From Elymus sibiricus (Eukaryota; Streptophyta; Magnoliopsida; Poales; Poaceae): DNA of 64,000 nucleotides. Where the stretch lies: the NCBI GenBank assembly GCA_039707655.1, contig CM077667.1, positions 61,781,628 through 61,845,627 of the forward strand. Direction: 5' to 3'. Below the pieces are notes generated by a model that made no database searches, was not told where the DNA came from, and worked only from the letters and a program-made list of their open reading frames with translations. Below, piece by piece: positions 22,150-32,652 of this stretch (its first letter is position 1; every line of letters starts with the position of its first letter). Both the position numbers and the translations under genes were made by a program.

Positions 22150-23955
22150 GCAGTATAAAATGAGCTCTGACATACGCACTGATGTAACAATGACAGACAT
22201 GACTGAAACAACAAGTGAAGAGGTGTGTATATCTAATCATTCTTTGTAAACATTATCTCATTATATTTAATCTCAAAATATTATATCAAATTTGATTTTT
22301 TTTAATATTTTTCGGGAGGATATGAAACACTTTCGACCAAAATTAGCTGTCATTTTCTTGATTCGGAACTGAACAAGCTAAAAGGATGCCTGTTATACTG
22401 CCAATCTGACGATGAAGCATTACTCTTACCTAATTCCGATCTTGAGATCTTGGATAATCCACCTGACGGATTCAAAGACAAACGTTCTACCCCAATCCCC
22501 ATCATGCCCACTGACCAACATTATTTACATGTCGGGCTATGCAACTACATCATGTTGATCGATGATGCTGAGTGTTTGGAGTAAGCATCATCTATATTTA
22601 TAATTATGTAATACACAAGTATACATTATTATTATTCTTAACATCCATTTTTCAGGAAGGAATGGGTCCGAATCTCGACACCGTATCCAATGTGTTTAAG
22701 TCTCAAAAAAATTCATGGCATACTTAACATGGAGCAAAGTATGAACAAGGATTGTTTCAACATCGTCGTGCGCATACTTCCATGTGACGAGGGAGTATTG
22801 TTCGCGGACCCTCCAATATACTACATGGATCTGCATTTTTGTGTAAGTTATCATGATTCTTCATTTAGTGTCATTAGTATCAACATGTTGAAACAATAGT
22901 TCTTTTTTTACTCAGTCCATGATGCTATAGTCAACACGAGATCAAAAGTTATGCGAGAAGGATACTATTCAGACGTTGGCAACATTGTTTGATGGTTGGC
23001 CTGGGATAGACAACAACATCTCATCGTGCAACATGGTAAATAACGTATTTTGGCTATTGTTGTCATGGTTTTATTGTTGTTGCTAATTGCTACCACTTGT
23101 AGATTTATCCTATGTATGCATCCATAGGCCGATACATTTTGTACGTCATCGACAAAGAGGCACATCGTGTATACATTGTGGATCCTATTCATACATCACA
23201 GTCGTCAGAGAATAAAAATTTGAGACATTTAGTGAAGTTAAACGGTTTTGCGAGGGAATTCAAAGAAGCACTCCAAATAAAGCAACCCGGCTGGAATTCC
23301 GATGTATCTAAATGGCAACGCTTATTTCCGTCTAATATTCCAACAAGCACAGACGGGTAATAAAGTCATAATACAAACATTTCTTTTTTGTTACCACTAT
23401 ATTGTACTCCCTCCGATCCTTTTTAGTCTACATATAAGTTTTGTCCGAAGTCAAAACACTTCTACTTTGACCGAACTTACAGGAAAAAATATCAACATTC
23501 ACAATACCAAATCAATATTGTTGGATTCATTATGAAATGTAATTTCATAGTATATATATTTGGTACTGTAGATGTTGATACTTTTTAATATATATTTGGT
23601 CAAAGTTTGCAAAGTTTGACTTGACAGAAATCTGACACGCGGAGTAAAAAGGACCGGAGGGGGTATATAATATAAATTTAGGAAATTGCAGGGATGTGTC
23701 TGGCTTTTTTGTTTTTCATTTTATGCTCTGGTGGAATGGTAAAGAACTGGTCAAGCCGGTTTGCACGATGAGTCTTGTCCGTTACACATTTTAACATTCG
23801 ACGTGAAATAATCATGTTAACTACATATATTTCTTGTGCACGATGGGTATGAGTTGACGAAGCAATTTTTATTATACTTGCTACAACATCGTGGGAATGA
23901 AGCTAGAGTCAACTTTCCTGATATTATGCGAGAATTTCTTAAGAGCATCAAGTAG
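22150..23955 (+). pseudogene. Ulp1-like (C48 peptidase-type) pseudogene
   Basis: At least seven exons with mostly good splice sites: about 22150-22222, 22313-22580, 22656-22842, 22916-23035, 23103-23356, 23692-about 23767 and about 23843-23955 (stop TAG). The conserved C-terminal part has GRYILYVIDKEAHRVYIVDP, then WNSDVSKWQRLFP and DVSGFFVFHFMLWW, the layout of plant transposon-associated Ulp1 domains. The usual catalytic His before the ILYV strand appears as Arg, and the usual D-C-G box reads D-V-S-G, so protease function is unlikely. A TAG lies in the fourth exon, and the acceptor at about 22312 is not AG. A Stowaway MITE fills one intron. The closeness of a Helitron-like end suggests capture by that element. 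Confidence 0.6.
23407..23663. mobile_element. Stowaway MITE in an intron of the Ulp1-like gene
   Basis: Starts CTCCCTCCGATCCTTTTTA and ends with its imperfect inverse (AAAAAGGACCGGAGGGGG). It is flanked by TA on both sides (23405-23406 and 23664-23665), the Tc1/mariner Stowaway target. It is 257 bp with no coding capacity. It lies between the exon ending at 23356 and the one starting at 23692. Confidence 0.9.
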
Positions 23956-24160
23956 ATCTTAATAATTTGTAATGGATTTTAGTTGGATCATCGCTTAAAT
24001 TGTTACATAGACACGTCGTCAATTAGTCTTTTTGTTATGGATTTACATTGCAAATGAATTGGAGTTCAATTGTTAGCAATTGTGCCCGTGTTATATTGTC
24101 TCTACGTGTGAAAGTTCACATGCATTAGAATCGTATAACTCGCAAAGATATTTCAAGAGA

Positions 24161-24188
24161 CCGTGGCAACGCACGGGCATTCTACTAG
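24161..24188 (+). mobile_element. Helitron-like 3' terminus
   Basis: CCGTG-GCAACG-CACGG forms a compact hairpin (24161-24176), followed 8 bases later by CTAG at 24185-24188 and a T. A short hairpin just before CTRR with T following is the Helitron 3' signature. The element's body would extend left over the Ulp1-like exons. I could not place the 5' TC end, so size and content are inferred. Confidence 0.5.
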
Positions 24189-24429
24189 TAGAGGTAGTAT
24201 GAAAGAAGGATAATGACTTGCCCCGCTTCAAGGACGGTTGGAGGAGGACCTAAATCTATGCCACATGAACTCAAAAAACGCCTATGGGCGTGATTTATTC
24301 GCCATTGTATATTTAAGGGTGTAAATCAGACCAAATTTCAATTCAACAATCATCAAACTGCGCTAGGATACATTTCAGGGTGTAATTTTCCTTCAAAATT
24401 TGTTGACCCAAATTGTTAGCTATATTTTC
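24189..24429. other. No gene seen
   Basis: Unremarkable single-copy-looking DNA between the Helitron-like end and the A-rich repeats; no features supported. Confidence 0.4.
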
Positions 24430-24960
24430 ACAGAGGCGCAGCCCCCGGGGGGGGTGTTATTTAGAAAAATGATAAAATTCTTTTTTCAAGATTGGGACTT
24501 GTTGTTTTAAAAAAAGAGTTCCTAAAGCTAAACTGAAAATCAGGATCAAAGACAAAGTATTTTAAAGAAGAGTGGGTTGTCATTAAAAAAAGGGTAAAAA
24601 AATATGTCAAGAATGGGATTATGTAAAATATGTTCCAAAAACTAAACTAAAAATCCGGAAGAAAGAAAAGAAATATTTTAAAAATAGTGGGGTTGTTACA
24701 AAAAAAGGATTAATTGGGATTATTATTAAAGAGATAAAAAAAATGTGCCATGGGTGGGATTTTTAATAAAAGAGTTCTGAAAATTAAACTAAACATTTAG
24801 AAGAAAGTTTTTTTAAAAATGGGGCTGCTATAAAAAAGGTAGAATTTTTTTGTCAAGAGTGGGCTTGTTATAAAAAAGGAACGAAAACTGTGTCAAGAGT
24901 GGGATTATGAAAAAAAAGACTTCTGAAAACTGGGAAGAAAGAAAAGAAATAATAAGAAAA
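24430..24960 (+). repeat. Degenerate A/G-rich tandem repeats
   Basis: Six or so decayed units share GTCAAGA.TGGG.TT.TTA followed by a run of A, then AAACTAAACT.AAAAT..GGAAGAAAG. Unit length is irregular, about 70-130 bp. The pattern causes open frames on the minus strand that are not genes. Confidence 0.55.
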
Positions 24961-25902
24961 ACCCCAATATCCAGCGACTGATTTTGTTCGCAAGGGGCAT
25001 ACCCCAATAACTGCCATGTGAGAAGTGCAAGAAACAATTCCAAAAAATTGACATGAATAAGTGATAAAATTCCCCAAAAGCTTGTCATGGGACATTACAA
25101 AAAGACCTACAAAATGCCATGCTACATATAATAAAAACACACAAGGTAAGTTTAAAAAAAATCCCTGTAAATATAGGGATTCTATTTCTTTAAATAATGG
25201 AAATTTTCTAGATTTTATTAAGATCAAAAAGTAAATTAAAAAATAGCAAAAAATTAATGTTCAAAATATCATCTGATTTAGCGATCTATCTGGTGATTTT
25301 TCGCTAGTGGGTGGTTGCTAAGAATATACCACTTATCGGTGGATGATCGCAAATAATATACCTTGTCTTTGCTATTTATTATTTGGGACCATTTATAGCT
25401 CTGCCAAGCGATTAATCGGCAATCTAGCATTAATCACGCAGGCCCATGTGCTCTGAAACCCCAATATGGGGCCTCCCCTTCAAAAACCTCCCGCACATCA
25501 CACTTCACCGCTCGTTCGATAGGATATGAGTTGTAGTCTTGTCTTATTTATTTTGTCATTGACTCATTGTTTGATATGTAATATGTAGTTATGCATTGAT
25601 GCAGTGTTATCTTATTTAAGGGCTTAGAGCACACTAATGGTTGTTTCCATTTTTACCTTATTAGTACTTGAAACCTTGGAATTGCAAGCAAAACTACTGA
25701 TAAAATTGATTAATCGATTGATTTTCGATTAATCCCTAATCTCCAACTGACCAAAAAGGTTGCGATAAGCGATATCCTGAAGATTCTTCAAAAGATACAT
25801 AAACAAATTTAAGTATATGTGTATAATACCTGCTTCAGACCAAGTTGTGAAGAGTGGACCTCGTCAAACATAGCACTCCCAAGTTCCGAAGCCAACACCT
25901 AA
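24961..25902. other. Gene-free AT-rich DNA
   Basis: No gene is supported. A palindrome-like TTAATCGATTGATTTTCGATTAA occurs at about 25709-25731. The stretch ends at the left end of a Harbinger-like element. Confidence 0.4.
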
Positions 25903-26251
25903 GATCATTTCGAATAGATGATGTAAATTTGGAGATGTAAAAGTAGGTGTTGTATAATTTACATCACCAAAAGTGGTTTTTACATCTCCAAAAAAAACCA
26001 ACTCCAACAGATGATGTAAAACTGTGATGTAAATGGGCAACTCCAATAGATGATGTAAACTGGAGATGCCAAACCGGCCGGCTGCCGCGCGACTGTTGTT
26101 CATGTGCAGCCAGCCGCATTTGCACATCAAACTTTCATAATTGTAGCAACAAAAGTGCATCATCGATCATAGTTTTAAATTCTACAAGCAAAAGTTAATT
26201 GTCTCAAACGAAGTTGTTGGTCCGACAAATAAAAATGCACATAGACATCAC

Positions 26252-28228
26252 TCAATTTGCGTCCTGTACGTTCTCACTAGTGCCATTGTCGACGGTGGTC
26301 TCATTATCATCAACTGCTTCTTTCTCGCCGTTTTCTTGCGTTGAAGTCTCGTTGCCGCAAACTCCACCGGAAGCACCTTCATTGCCATCTCCCGTGCCGG
26401 TCATGTTGCCACCGAGGCCACCTCCCATGCAACTCATCATGTTGCCACCAAAGCCACCTCCCATGCTGGTCGTGTTCCCACCGAAGCCACCTCCCATTCC
26501 ATTCATCATGTTGCCGCTGAAGCCAGCTCCCATGTCGGTCATGTTGCCGCCGAAGCCACTTCCCATTCCACCTCCCATTCCCCCGAAGGCACCACATCCA
26601 TGTTGCCACCAAAGCCACCTCTCGTGTTTCCACCAAATGCACCATTCATGGCACCACCCATCATGTTCATGTACCCTCCTCCTATGCCTCCTCCCATGCC
26701 ACCTCCCATTCCTCCTCCCATGGGATCTCCCATTCCTCCTCCCATGGTACCTCCCATTCCTCCCATGTGACCTCCCGTTCCTCTTCCTATCATGCTTCTC
26801 ATAAGCATTTGCTTCTTCATGAGCATTTCATCATGAAAAAGTTTGACATACGCCTTTGCCTTAACATCAAGAGTGGATGTGTCCATGAACATAAACTTGA
26901 GTGCCTTCACCTCCACTATCTTCATCTCCTCAGTCACCGCCCTTCTCTCCTCAAGATCAACTTTTATCTCCTCGGCCGCCACCCTCTTCTCCTCGGCCGC
27001 CGCCCTACGTCGGTTGGCCTCACTCCGCTCCTCAATTTCTTTGAGCTCCAACAATTTCTTTTCTTCCGCATACTCTTTCCTCGCCAAGACAATGTCATCA
27101 AATCCATCCTTGAGATCATTGTCTCCGACCTTCAACCCCTCCAACACTTTCTTAGTTCCATCGGGCCTATAAGACTTGGTCGCCGAGTGACGAGTGGCGA
27201 TCCTTCTCTCCTCACCCGGGGCATCTTCATCATCCTCCAGCACCACACTTTTCTTCTTCGAAGCATCAAAAACTTCTCTCGTTTTCCACTTCTCCTCATC
27301 CTTGAGCTCTTTGTAGCAATGATGGAAAGTGAAAGCTTTTCGCTTCTTCTTCCTCTTCTCTCCTTTGTTGTTCCTCTATCGAAACAATACTTGCGCAATC
27401 ATTTTCTACAACAAAATAATCAATATGTCAATAACAAATTAGTGAACATTTCAATTTTTTGGGAAAGTAGAGCAAGCACACGATTATTACCAAGTCACTT
27501 TCACCGCAACCACTTGGGTTCATGCGATGAACATTTGCCAAGCAACCCGACCAGTTTTGCATTCGGCGTTGATGGTGCCCCAACGTTGGCGAATGGAGTC
27601 ACTTGAGCGATTGTGCCCGCTAGTGTTGCGAGCATCGAAGTACTCCTTGATGCGTTGCCAATATGTGACGGCGGATTGGTCGGTCCCAAAGGTTGCATCA
27701 TGAGAGACTTTCTTCCAAGCGGTGCAAATCAACACATCTTCTTTGTTGGTATAATTTGTGGTTCTTCTCTTCAAAACAAAGCCCTCATCATCCAAGTCAA
27801 GATTGTCATCACCATATTGTGGAGTTTAATATTCTTGTGATGCATACTCATCATGTGAGTAATGATCATTTGTCACATTTGTGGCGCGCATGAAAGCTTC
27901 ATCATCCAGACTACAAATGCACGTACGCACAATCAACTACATATTCTATTGGAATTGAGAATTACAAAAACAACAAAATGCACAAGATTTTTTTTAACCT
28001 TTGGGACATATCATCGAACATGTGGGATGCGGTAGCGTTCGGCATGGACACATCTTCCTCCATGGCCGGCAGCGGCGGCGGAGGAAGTGGATGAGGAACA
28101 CCGTGGCCATAGAAGGACGCCATGGTCGCCGGCAGCTGCAAATCAACTGTCGAAATCGCGTCCAGCTTCGACTTTTTCGCCGGCCGACCTTCGTTCGTCG
28201 CCTGGTTGCGGCCGCTTGACGCCTCCAC
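26252..28228 (-). pseudogene. Harbinger-type Myb/SANT-like DNA-binding protein
   Basis: Minus strand. First exon about 28228-28000 encodes a Pro-rich leader; the codon at 28228 is GTG, so the start is unclear. The second exon about 27900-27500 carries the Myb/SANT-like trihelix: NYTNKEDVLICTAWKKVSHD, TYWQRIKEYF, RSSDSIRQRWGTIN. The third, about 27410-26252, holds FHHCYKELKDEEKWKTR, a long charged helix and a tail of Met-Gly-Gly repeats. This is the partner protein of PIF/Harbinger transposases, which binds transposon ends. Breaks seen are a TAA upstream of the Myb helices (about 27835), a frame shift near 27520, and a TAG early in the third exon (about 27376). Confidence 0.7.
26395..26790. 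repeat. Codon repeat encoding Met-Gly-rich tail
   Basis: On the plus strand CCTCCCAT(G/T)CC.CC units recur many times; on the coding minus strand they read as Gly-Gly-Met repeats. Two flavours occur: short units (about 26680-26770) and longer units spaced about 60 bp (26400-26580). Slippage in this tract probably makes it length-variable. Confidence 0.8.
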
Positions 28229-28640
28229 CGCGAGGCGCGGATGCGGTGGCTCCAGGGAGGTGGGTCAGGGCACCGACAACGGAGTCGGAGAAGGCGGTGG
28301 GGTCATCGGCATCGGCCATGGCGGCCGCGGCCGGTGGGCCGGAGGGGGCGGCGGCTGGTCGCGCGAAAGGGGAAAGAACTAGCGGTTGGGCGATTGGCAG
28401 GCGGATGGGATTTTACATCTCTTGGAGTTGGAGATGTAATTTTGCAACTCCAAGTGGTATATGATACATCTCCGGGAGGCGGAAATGTATTTTTTTTTTA
28501 CATCTACATCATCTGTTGAAGCACTGTTTTTGGTGTAATTTTTTTTACATTTACATCATCTGTTGAAGCACTGTTTTTGGCATCTAAAAATACAAAAGGT
28601 AGTTATTTTTACATCTACATCATCTCTTAAAATACCGTAA

Positions 28641-29797
28641 TAGATCTGCTTGTTGCCATCTGTGAAAGCACCTCCACGAGCAATAATGGGTGGCTGGGAG
28701 GCATGGAGTGGCCGACCAACGACAATTTCTCAGGTAGAGAGGGAGACGTTGGGCACGGGCCGTGGAGCACCAGGGGAGGGCAATCGACGCAGATCCACAC
28801 CTCCCCGTGGTGGTGACCAAAATTAACTGGACAGTTTTTTCTTTCTTTTGAGATAAACTGGAGCAGCTTAGGTGCACGCACGACTGGACCCAGGTGCGTG
28901 AGCACCGAAGCAGGCTCCATCGTTGCAGCCGACGGCTCCGCTGGAGGCATGCAGAGGCACATGATCCAGAACACGAGTTTCGCCGCGCCCAAATCCCCAC
29001 CAGCAGTTGAAGAGGTCCCGTGGCGACCGAAGCAGAGTACCAAAGCATTTACCCAGGATATAACACTGAGACAGAGGATATCACTGTCCTTCTAACTATT
29101 CAAACTTATATTGGTTCACAGTCGTCCTAGCGACCCGGAAGGGTGTCCTTCCGCATCTGGTTCAAAATCATTGTCCACCTTCATAGTTGTTCGATTATGA
29201 AGGGCTGCCCATGTATTTACAGACGGCAAGGCAGTAGGCACAAACCACACCAGCTTATGAGTGATGGTTCCTAGTTTTTCTCAAATTTTTAAATAGCATG
29301 CTATCTCAGTGCTATAGCATTTGGAGGGGCATCACGGTAACTGACAGTCTGACATCATCTACAATCCAGCGGCTTTAGGGTGTTATCTCAGGGATATATC
29401 AACGCTGTAACGTTTGGAGGGGTATCACGCTAATTACATCATGTACAATGTAGTGGCTTTAGCATGAGTGATGGAGTGAGGCCTTTTGGCTCTTGGGCTC
29501 CATGGAAACCAACATTTCCAAATATAAAAAAAATAACTCAAAATTGAACTTTTTTAGTTCAAAAATTATGAAAACAAATAATAAGTACCTATAAATATAT
29601 ACTAGATGTGTGCAAAATTTCATTACAAAATACGTTTTGATATGAGTTGTACGAAAACAAATCATGTACATACATTTAGCTAGTACACATCCATAAGTAT
29701 GTGTGTACTTTTTTCAGGTCCTTGCGAAACATAAAGTTTTGAATTTTTTTAAATGCAGACTCCATGGTCTCGAGCTCCATTGGCAATCTCCGCTTTA
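28641..29797. other. No confident gene; small repeats
   Basis: A GC-rich part (28650-29050) is open on the minus strand over about 140 codons but matches no family I know. At 29285-29461 a block of about 115 bp, with ATAGCATTTGGAGGGGCATCACG versus GTAACGTTTGGAGGGGTATCACG, is imperfectly duplicated. At 29470-29790 a MITE-like unit begins near GGCTCTTGGGCTCCATGG and ends near CCATGGTCTCGAGCTCCATTGG, but the ends are too diverged to be sure. Confidence 0.35.
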
Positions 29798-30055
29798 GGG
29801 CATTTATAATCGAACACCTACAAAATTAGTATCCGGCCGAGTGAACCTTAGTGAAGTATTTATACTCCACTAAGTTTTGGCCGGTTCTAATCGATTCCCT
29901 AAAGTTAGCGGAGTAAAACATAAATTTGCATGAATTCAATCTAGTTCAACCGAAATTTGCATAAATTTAAACATAAGTTCAAAATAGTCTTGACAACCAA
30001 ATGTTAAACATAAATTCAAACTTACTAATAAACTTAAAATACACTAGACTACTTA

Positions 30056-30522
30056 TCAACCATAAGTGAGGTCGAACCAATCCTTCCTCGACAGGCCACT
30101 GGAGGTCAGACATGGGTCCGGCCCGGTGTCGTCGTTGTCCTCGTCGGGGAAGATGCTCCACCACTCCTCGATGTCGAACATAGCCCTCCTGGTCGCCCTC
30201 CTGGTCGCCAGAGATGACGATGACCTCCCCGTCGGCGCCATTGTTGGCGAATATCGCCCGCTCTGCCTCCATGAGCTCGGGGTCGCCGCCGAGGTCCTTC
30301 ATGTATGCCTGGTCGGCGGCCTCCGCCTCAAGGCGCTCCCGAGCCTCTCGGTCGTCCTGATCCCTCGCCGCCATCATCACACCTGGCTCCAGCGGGTGGA
30401 GGAGGTGAACCGGCGCCATACCAAATGGGAAGTTGAGCCGTGCTGCAGAGCCGTGGAACCGGACTAGCCACCGGTCGTACTCCATCGCCGCGAGCTCCGC
30501 CGTATGAAACGACCTGAGCCAT
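30056..30522 (-). pseudogene. AP2/ERF-like pseudogene, C-terminal part
   Basis: Minus-strand frame from 30522 encodes FHTAELAAMEYDRWLVRFHG then SAARLNFPFG. This is the second half of an AP2/ERF DNA-binding domain (helix …TAE.AA.AYDR…, end …A.LNFP). It continues with an acidic region, a 12-bp in-frame duplication (GDQEGDQEG near 30190), then a frame change to FDIEEWWSIFPDEDN and a C-terminal KDWFDLTYG stop near 30056. The N-terminal part lies at 61930-62194. Joining the two sides after removing CACTA-3 and one copy of CAT gives …TLKKWLRSFHTAEL…, an uninterrupted AP2 region. Probably a captured host regulator that decayed; the frame shift argues against function. Confidence 0.6.
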
Positions 30523-31359
30523 CACTAGTAGAGAAATGGCTAGCCACAACTCTTGCTCGTGGCGCGCCATTTCTCTCCAACGCCAGCACTAATATTTTCA
30601 AGTAGTGTTGGCGTCTGCCAAATTGGTACGCCAGCTGCATGGTTCATGCTGGCGTAGTTCATTTTTGTCACGCCACAAATTTGTTGGCCCACCCGTACTT
30701 ACCGTTCGGAACATAGTGGCGGCGTTGAGTTTTCCTGCACGCCGTAGATTAATAAATAGTGCTGACGTGTCAAATTTGTTTATGCCAGACATAATTGTAT
30801 TTACCCTTTTTTAAAACTTAATGGGTCTTTTTTTATCCGGCTTGTTATTAGCTATGGCGTTGCTGTTTAGGCCCACCCGAGTCAACTACCGGCCCATAGT
30901 AAAAGACCTAGTCGCCGCCGCCCTCTCATTTCAACTCCCCCTCGACCAGCCGCCACCCGTCGCCGCCCCGTCGCCTCCCGTCGCCGCCCGTCCTCTCCTC
31001 TCCGTCCTAGCAAGGTTCACTCCTTCCTCCGTCCTCTGCATCTCCTTCCTTGACTCTCCGTCCATATATAGGTGGGATTCATCCATATATAAGTTGATTT
31101 AGGATTGCTATGTGTAGAAATTTTAGTACATGCATATAATGGATTGCTTTATGTTATGTAGAATCGAAATTTGATTCCATGGATTGCTTTGTGTAGAAAT
31201 GTTAGTCATAATCCGATGTAAAATCCGATGCATTTTGAGTAGATTTTGTTTACTTGTGTATATACATGTTACTATGTACTGTAGAATTATACACATGTTA
31301 CTTTTCAATATGTTTAGAATCCGATTATATATTTAGTTTTCAATATGTTTTTGTGTAGT

Positions 31360-31972
31360 ATGGCGCAACCAGCACCATGCCGAGTGTGCAGGTCAAGGTG
31401 CGCAACCAGCCTTGCAACTGCCACCTTGTTCGGCATTTACTTCCAGCCGTGTTTTGTTCCTGTAGCGGTAACAAATTATATGACCCTTCTAATAGTTTGT
31501 TCTTTTGATTTTGTTGATATTTCCACTAATGCATTGTGTGTGTGTTTTTGTTTTTTCTTACACAGATCGTCCCTTGCAATGTGAGATTCGATTTCAATGA
31601 GCTCATTACTGAAGACACTGTCATCTTCGACTCTCCTGGGGGCCCCTACACTATGGAGGTCAATAAGGGAAGGAACATAACCCAGATTGGAGGAGATGAA
31701 TGGGGTCGTTTCATCGCCCACATGCATCTCACTGGGGTGAATTGATCAGCTTCTCGTTCAGAAGAGAAACTCCAAGACTGGCTGTTATCTATCTCAACTA
31801 TGACGAACAAGATGATGACCCACTTGATGAAGCACACTTTACCCAAAGAATGACCAGGCTGAGCGAGGATGAAACGTACACGCTCTGGCGAAAGCTTCCG
31901 CCACGTGATGCCTACGTCGGGGTGCCATTCGTGACCCGCCTGACACGGACGATGGTTAACCGCCATATCATG
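31360..31972 (+). pseudogene. B3-domain gene in CACTA-3, first exons
   Basis: Exon 31360-31467 (ATG at 31360; donor GCG|GTAACA) and exon 31566-31972 (acceptor TTACACAG) share one frame. The second exon holds a B3-like DNA-binding domain: TVIFDSPGGPYTMEV, WGRFIAHMHLTG, then LISFSFRRE and AVIYLNY. After GVPFVTRLTRTMVNRHIM a second B3 domain begins and continues at 61235. A one-base loss in the G run at about 31735-31739 shifts the frame, so the copy is broken. The expected donor is GCATGT at 31973, possibly a GC donor or a decayed GTATGT. B3 proteins of this layout (REM-like) are plant transcription regulators; here the gene rides in a transposon. Confidence 0.65.
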
Positions 31973-32136
31973 GCATGTTTCTTATTGTTGTAGCTAGTAA
32001 TGTGATATGCTTAGTATATATAGTAATGCGATGAGATGCTTAGTATATTAATGTGATGATATGCTTAGTGTATAGTAATGCGATATGCTTAGTAATGTGA
32101 TATATTGATTATAGTGTAGTAATGTGTGATGATATG

Positions 32137-32607
32137 TGAGGGAGTCTTGGATTAAGGGGTCCTCGGGAGGCCGACCTATTTCTTATGGGCCGGACTGTAT
32201 GGGCCGTTGGCCGGACACTGGAATGATCGAAGACCCTGTCTCCAGGAAGGAAGCTTCGAGGATCGTGGCGTATTCTCCACGTTTGGAGTAGTGAATAGGC
32301 ATGTTTATCCCTTCGACGTGTAACCGACCATGTGTAAACCCTAGGTACCCTTGGCGTCTATATAAGCTGAAGGGTTTTAGGTTGTAGAACAACAGAACTC
32401 ATCTAGGGTTTTAGTCATACGATCTCGAGGTAGATCAACTCTGTAACCCTTATACCATGAATATAATCAAGCGGGACGTAGGGTATTACCTCCATAGGAG
32501 GGCCCGAACCTGGGTAAAACACTGTCCCCTTCGTCTCCTGTTACAACCGATTCTAGTCTCACAGCTCGGGACCCCCTACCAGAGATCCGCCGGTTTTGAC
32601 ACCGACA
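32137..32607 (+). repeat. Gypsy A 5' LTR
   Basis: 471 bp with promoter TATA (TCTATATAAGC, about 32357-32367). Ends ACCGACA at 32607. The primer-binding region begins immediately after (TTGGTGCTTTCATTGAGAG); I did not assign the tRNA. Confidence 0.93.
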
Positions 32608-32652
32608 TTGGTGCTTTCATTGAGAGTTCCGCTGTGATCGCCAGAAGGAATC

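Larger units (their letters stand above)
25903..28637 (-). mobile_element. PIF/Harbinger-like element with a Myb/SANT gene
   Basis: Left end GATCATTTCGAATAGATGATG and right end (inverse) CGGTATTTTAAGAGATGATG form imperfect inverted repeats, flanked by TAA on both sides (25900-25902, 28638-28640), the 3-bp target used by PIF/Harbinger. The subterminal sequence repeats ACATC.CCAA and CATCATCTGTTG several times. The only gene found is a minus-strand Myb/SANT-like one. No DDE transposase is present, so the element would depend on another copy. Confidence 0.7.

Noticed and set aside
26767..27606. Long plus-strand frame over the Harbinger gene
   Set aside because: It is the antisense shadow of the Myb/SANT-like gene, whose minus-strand frame has recognisable helices.
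28620..29048. Minus-strand frame of about 140 codons
   Set aside because: No known family, no splice support, and an overlapping second frame of equal length.
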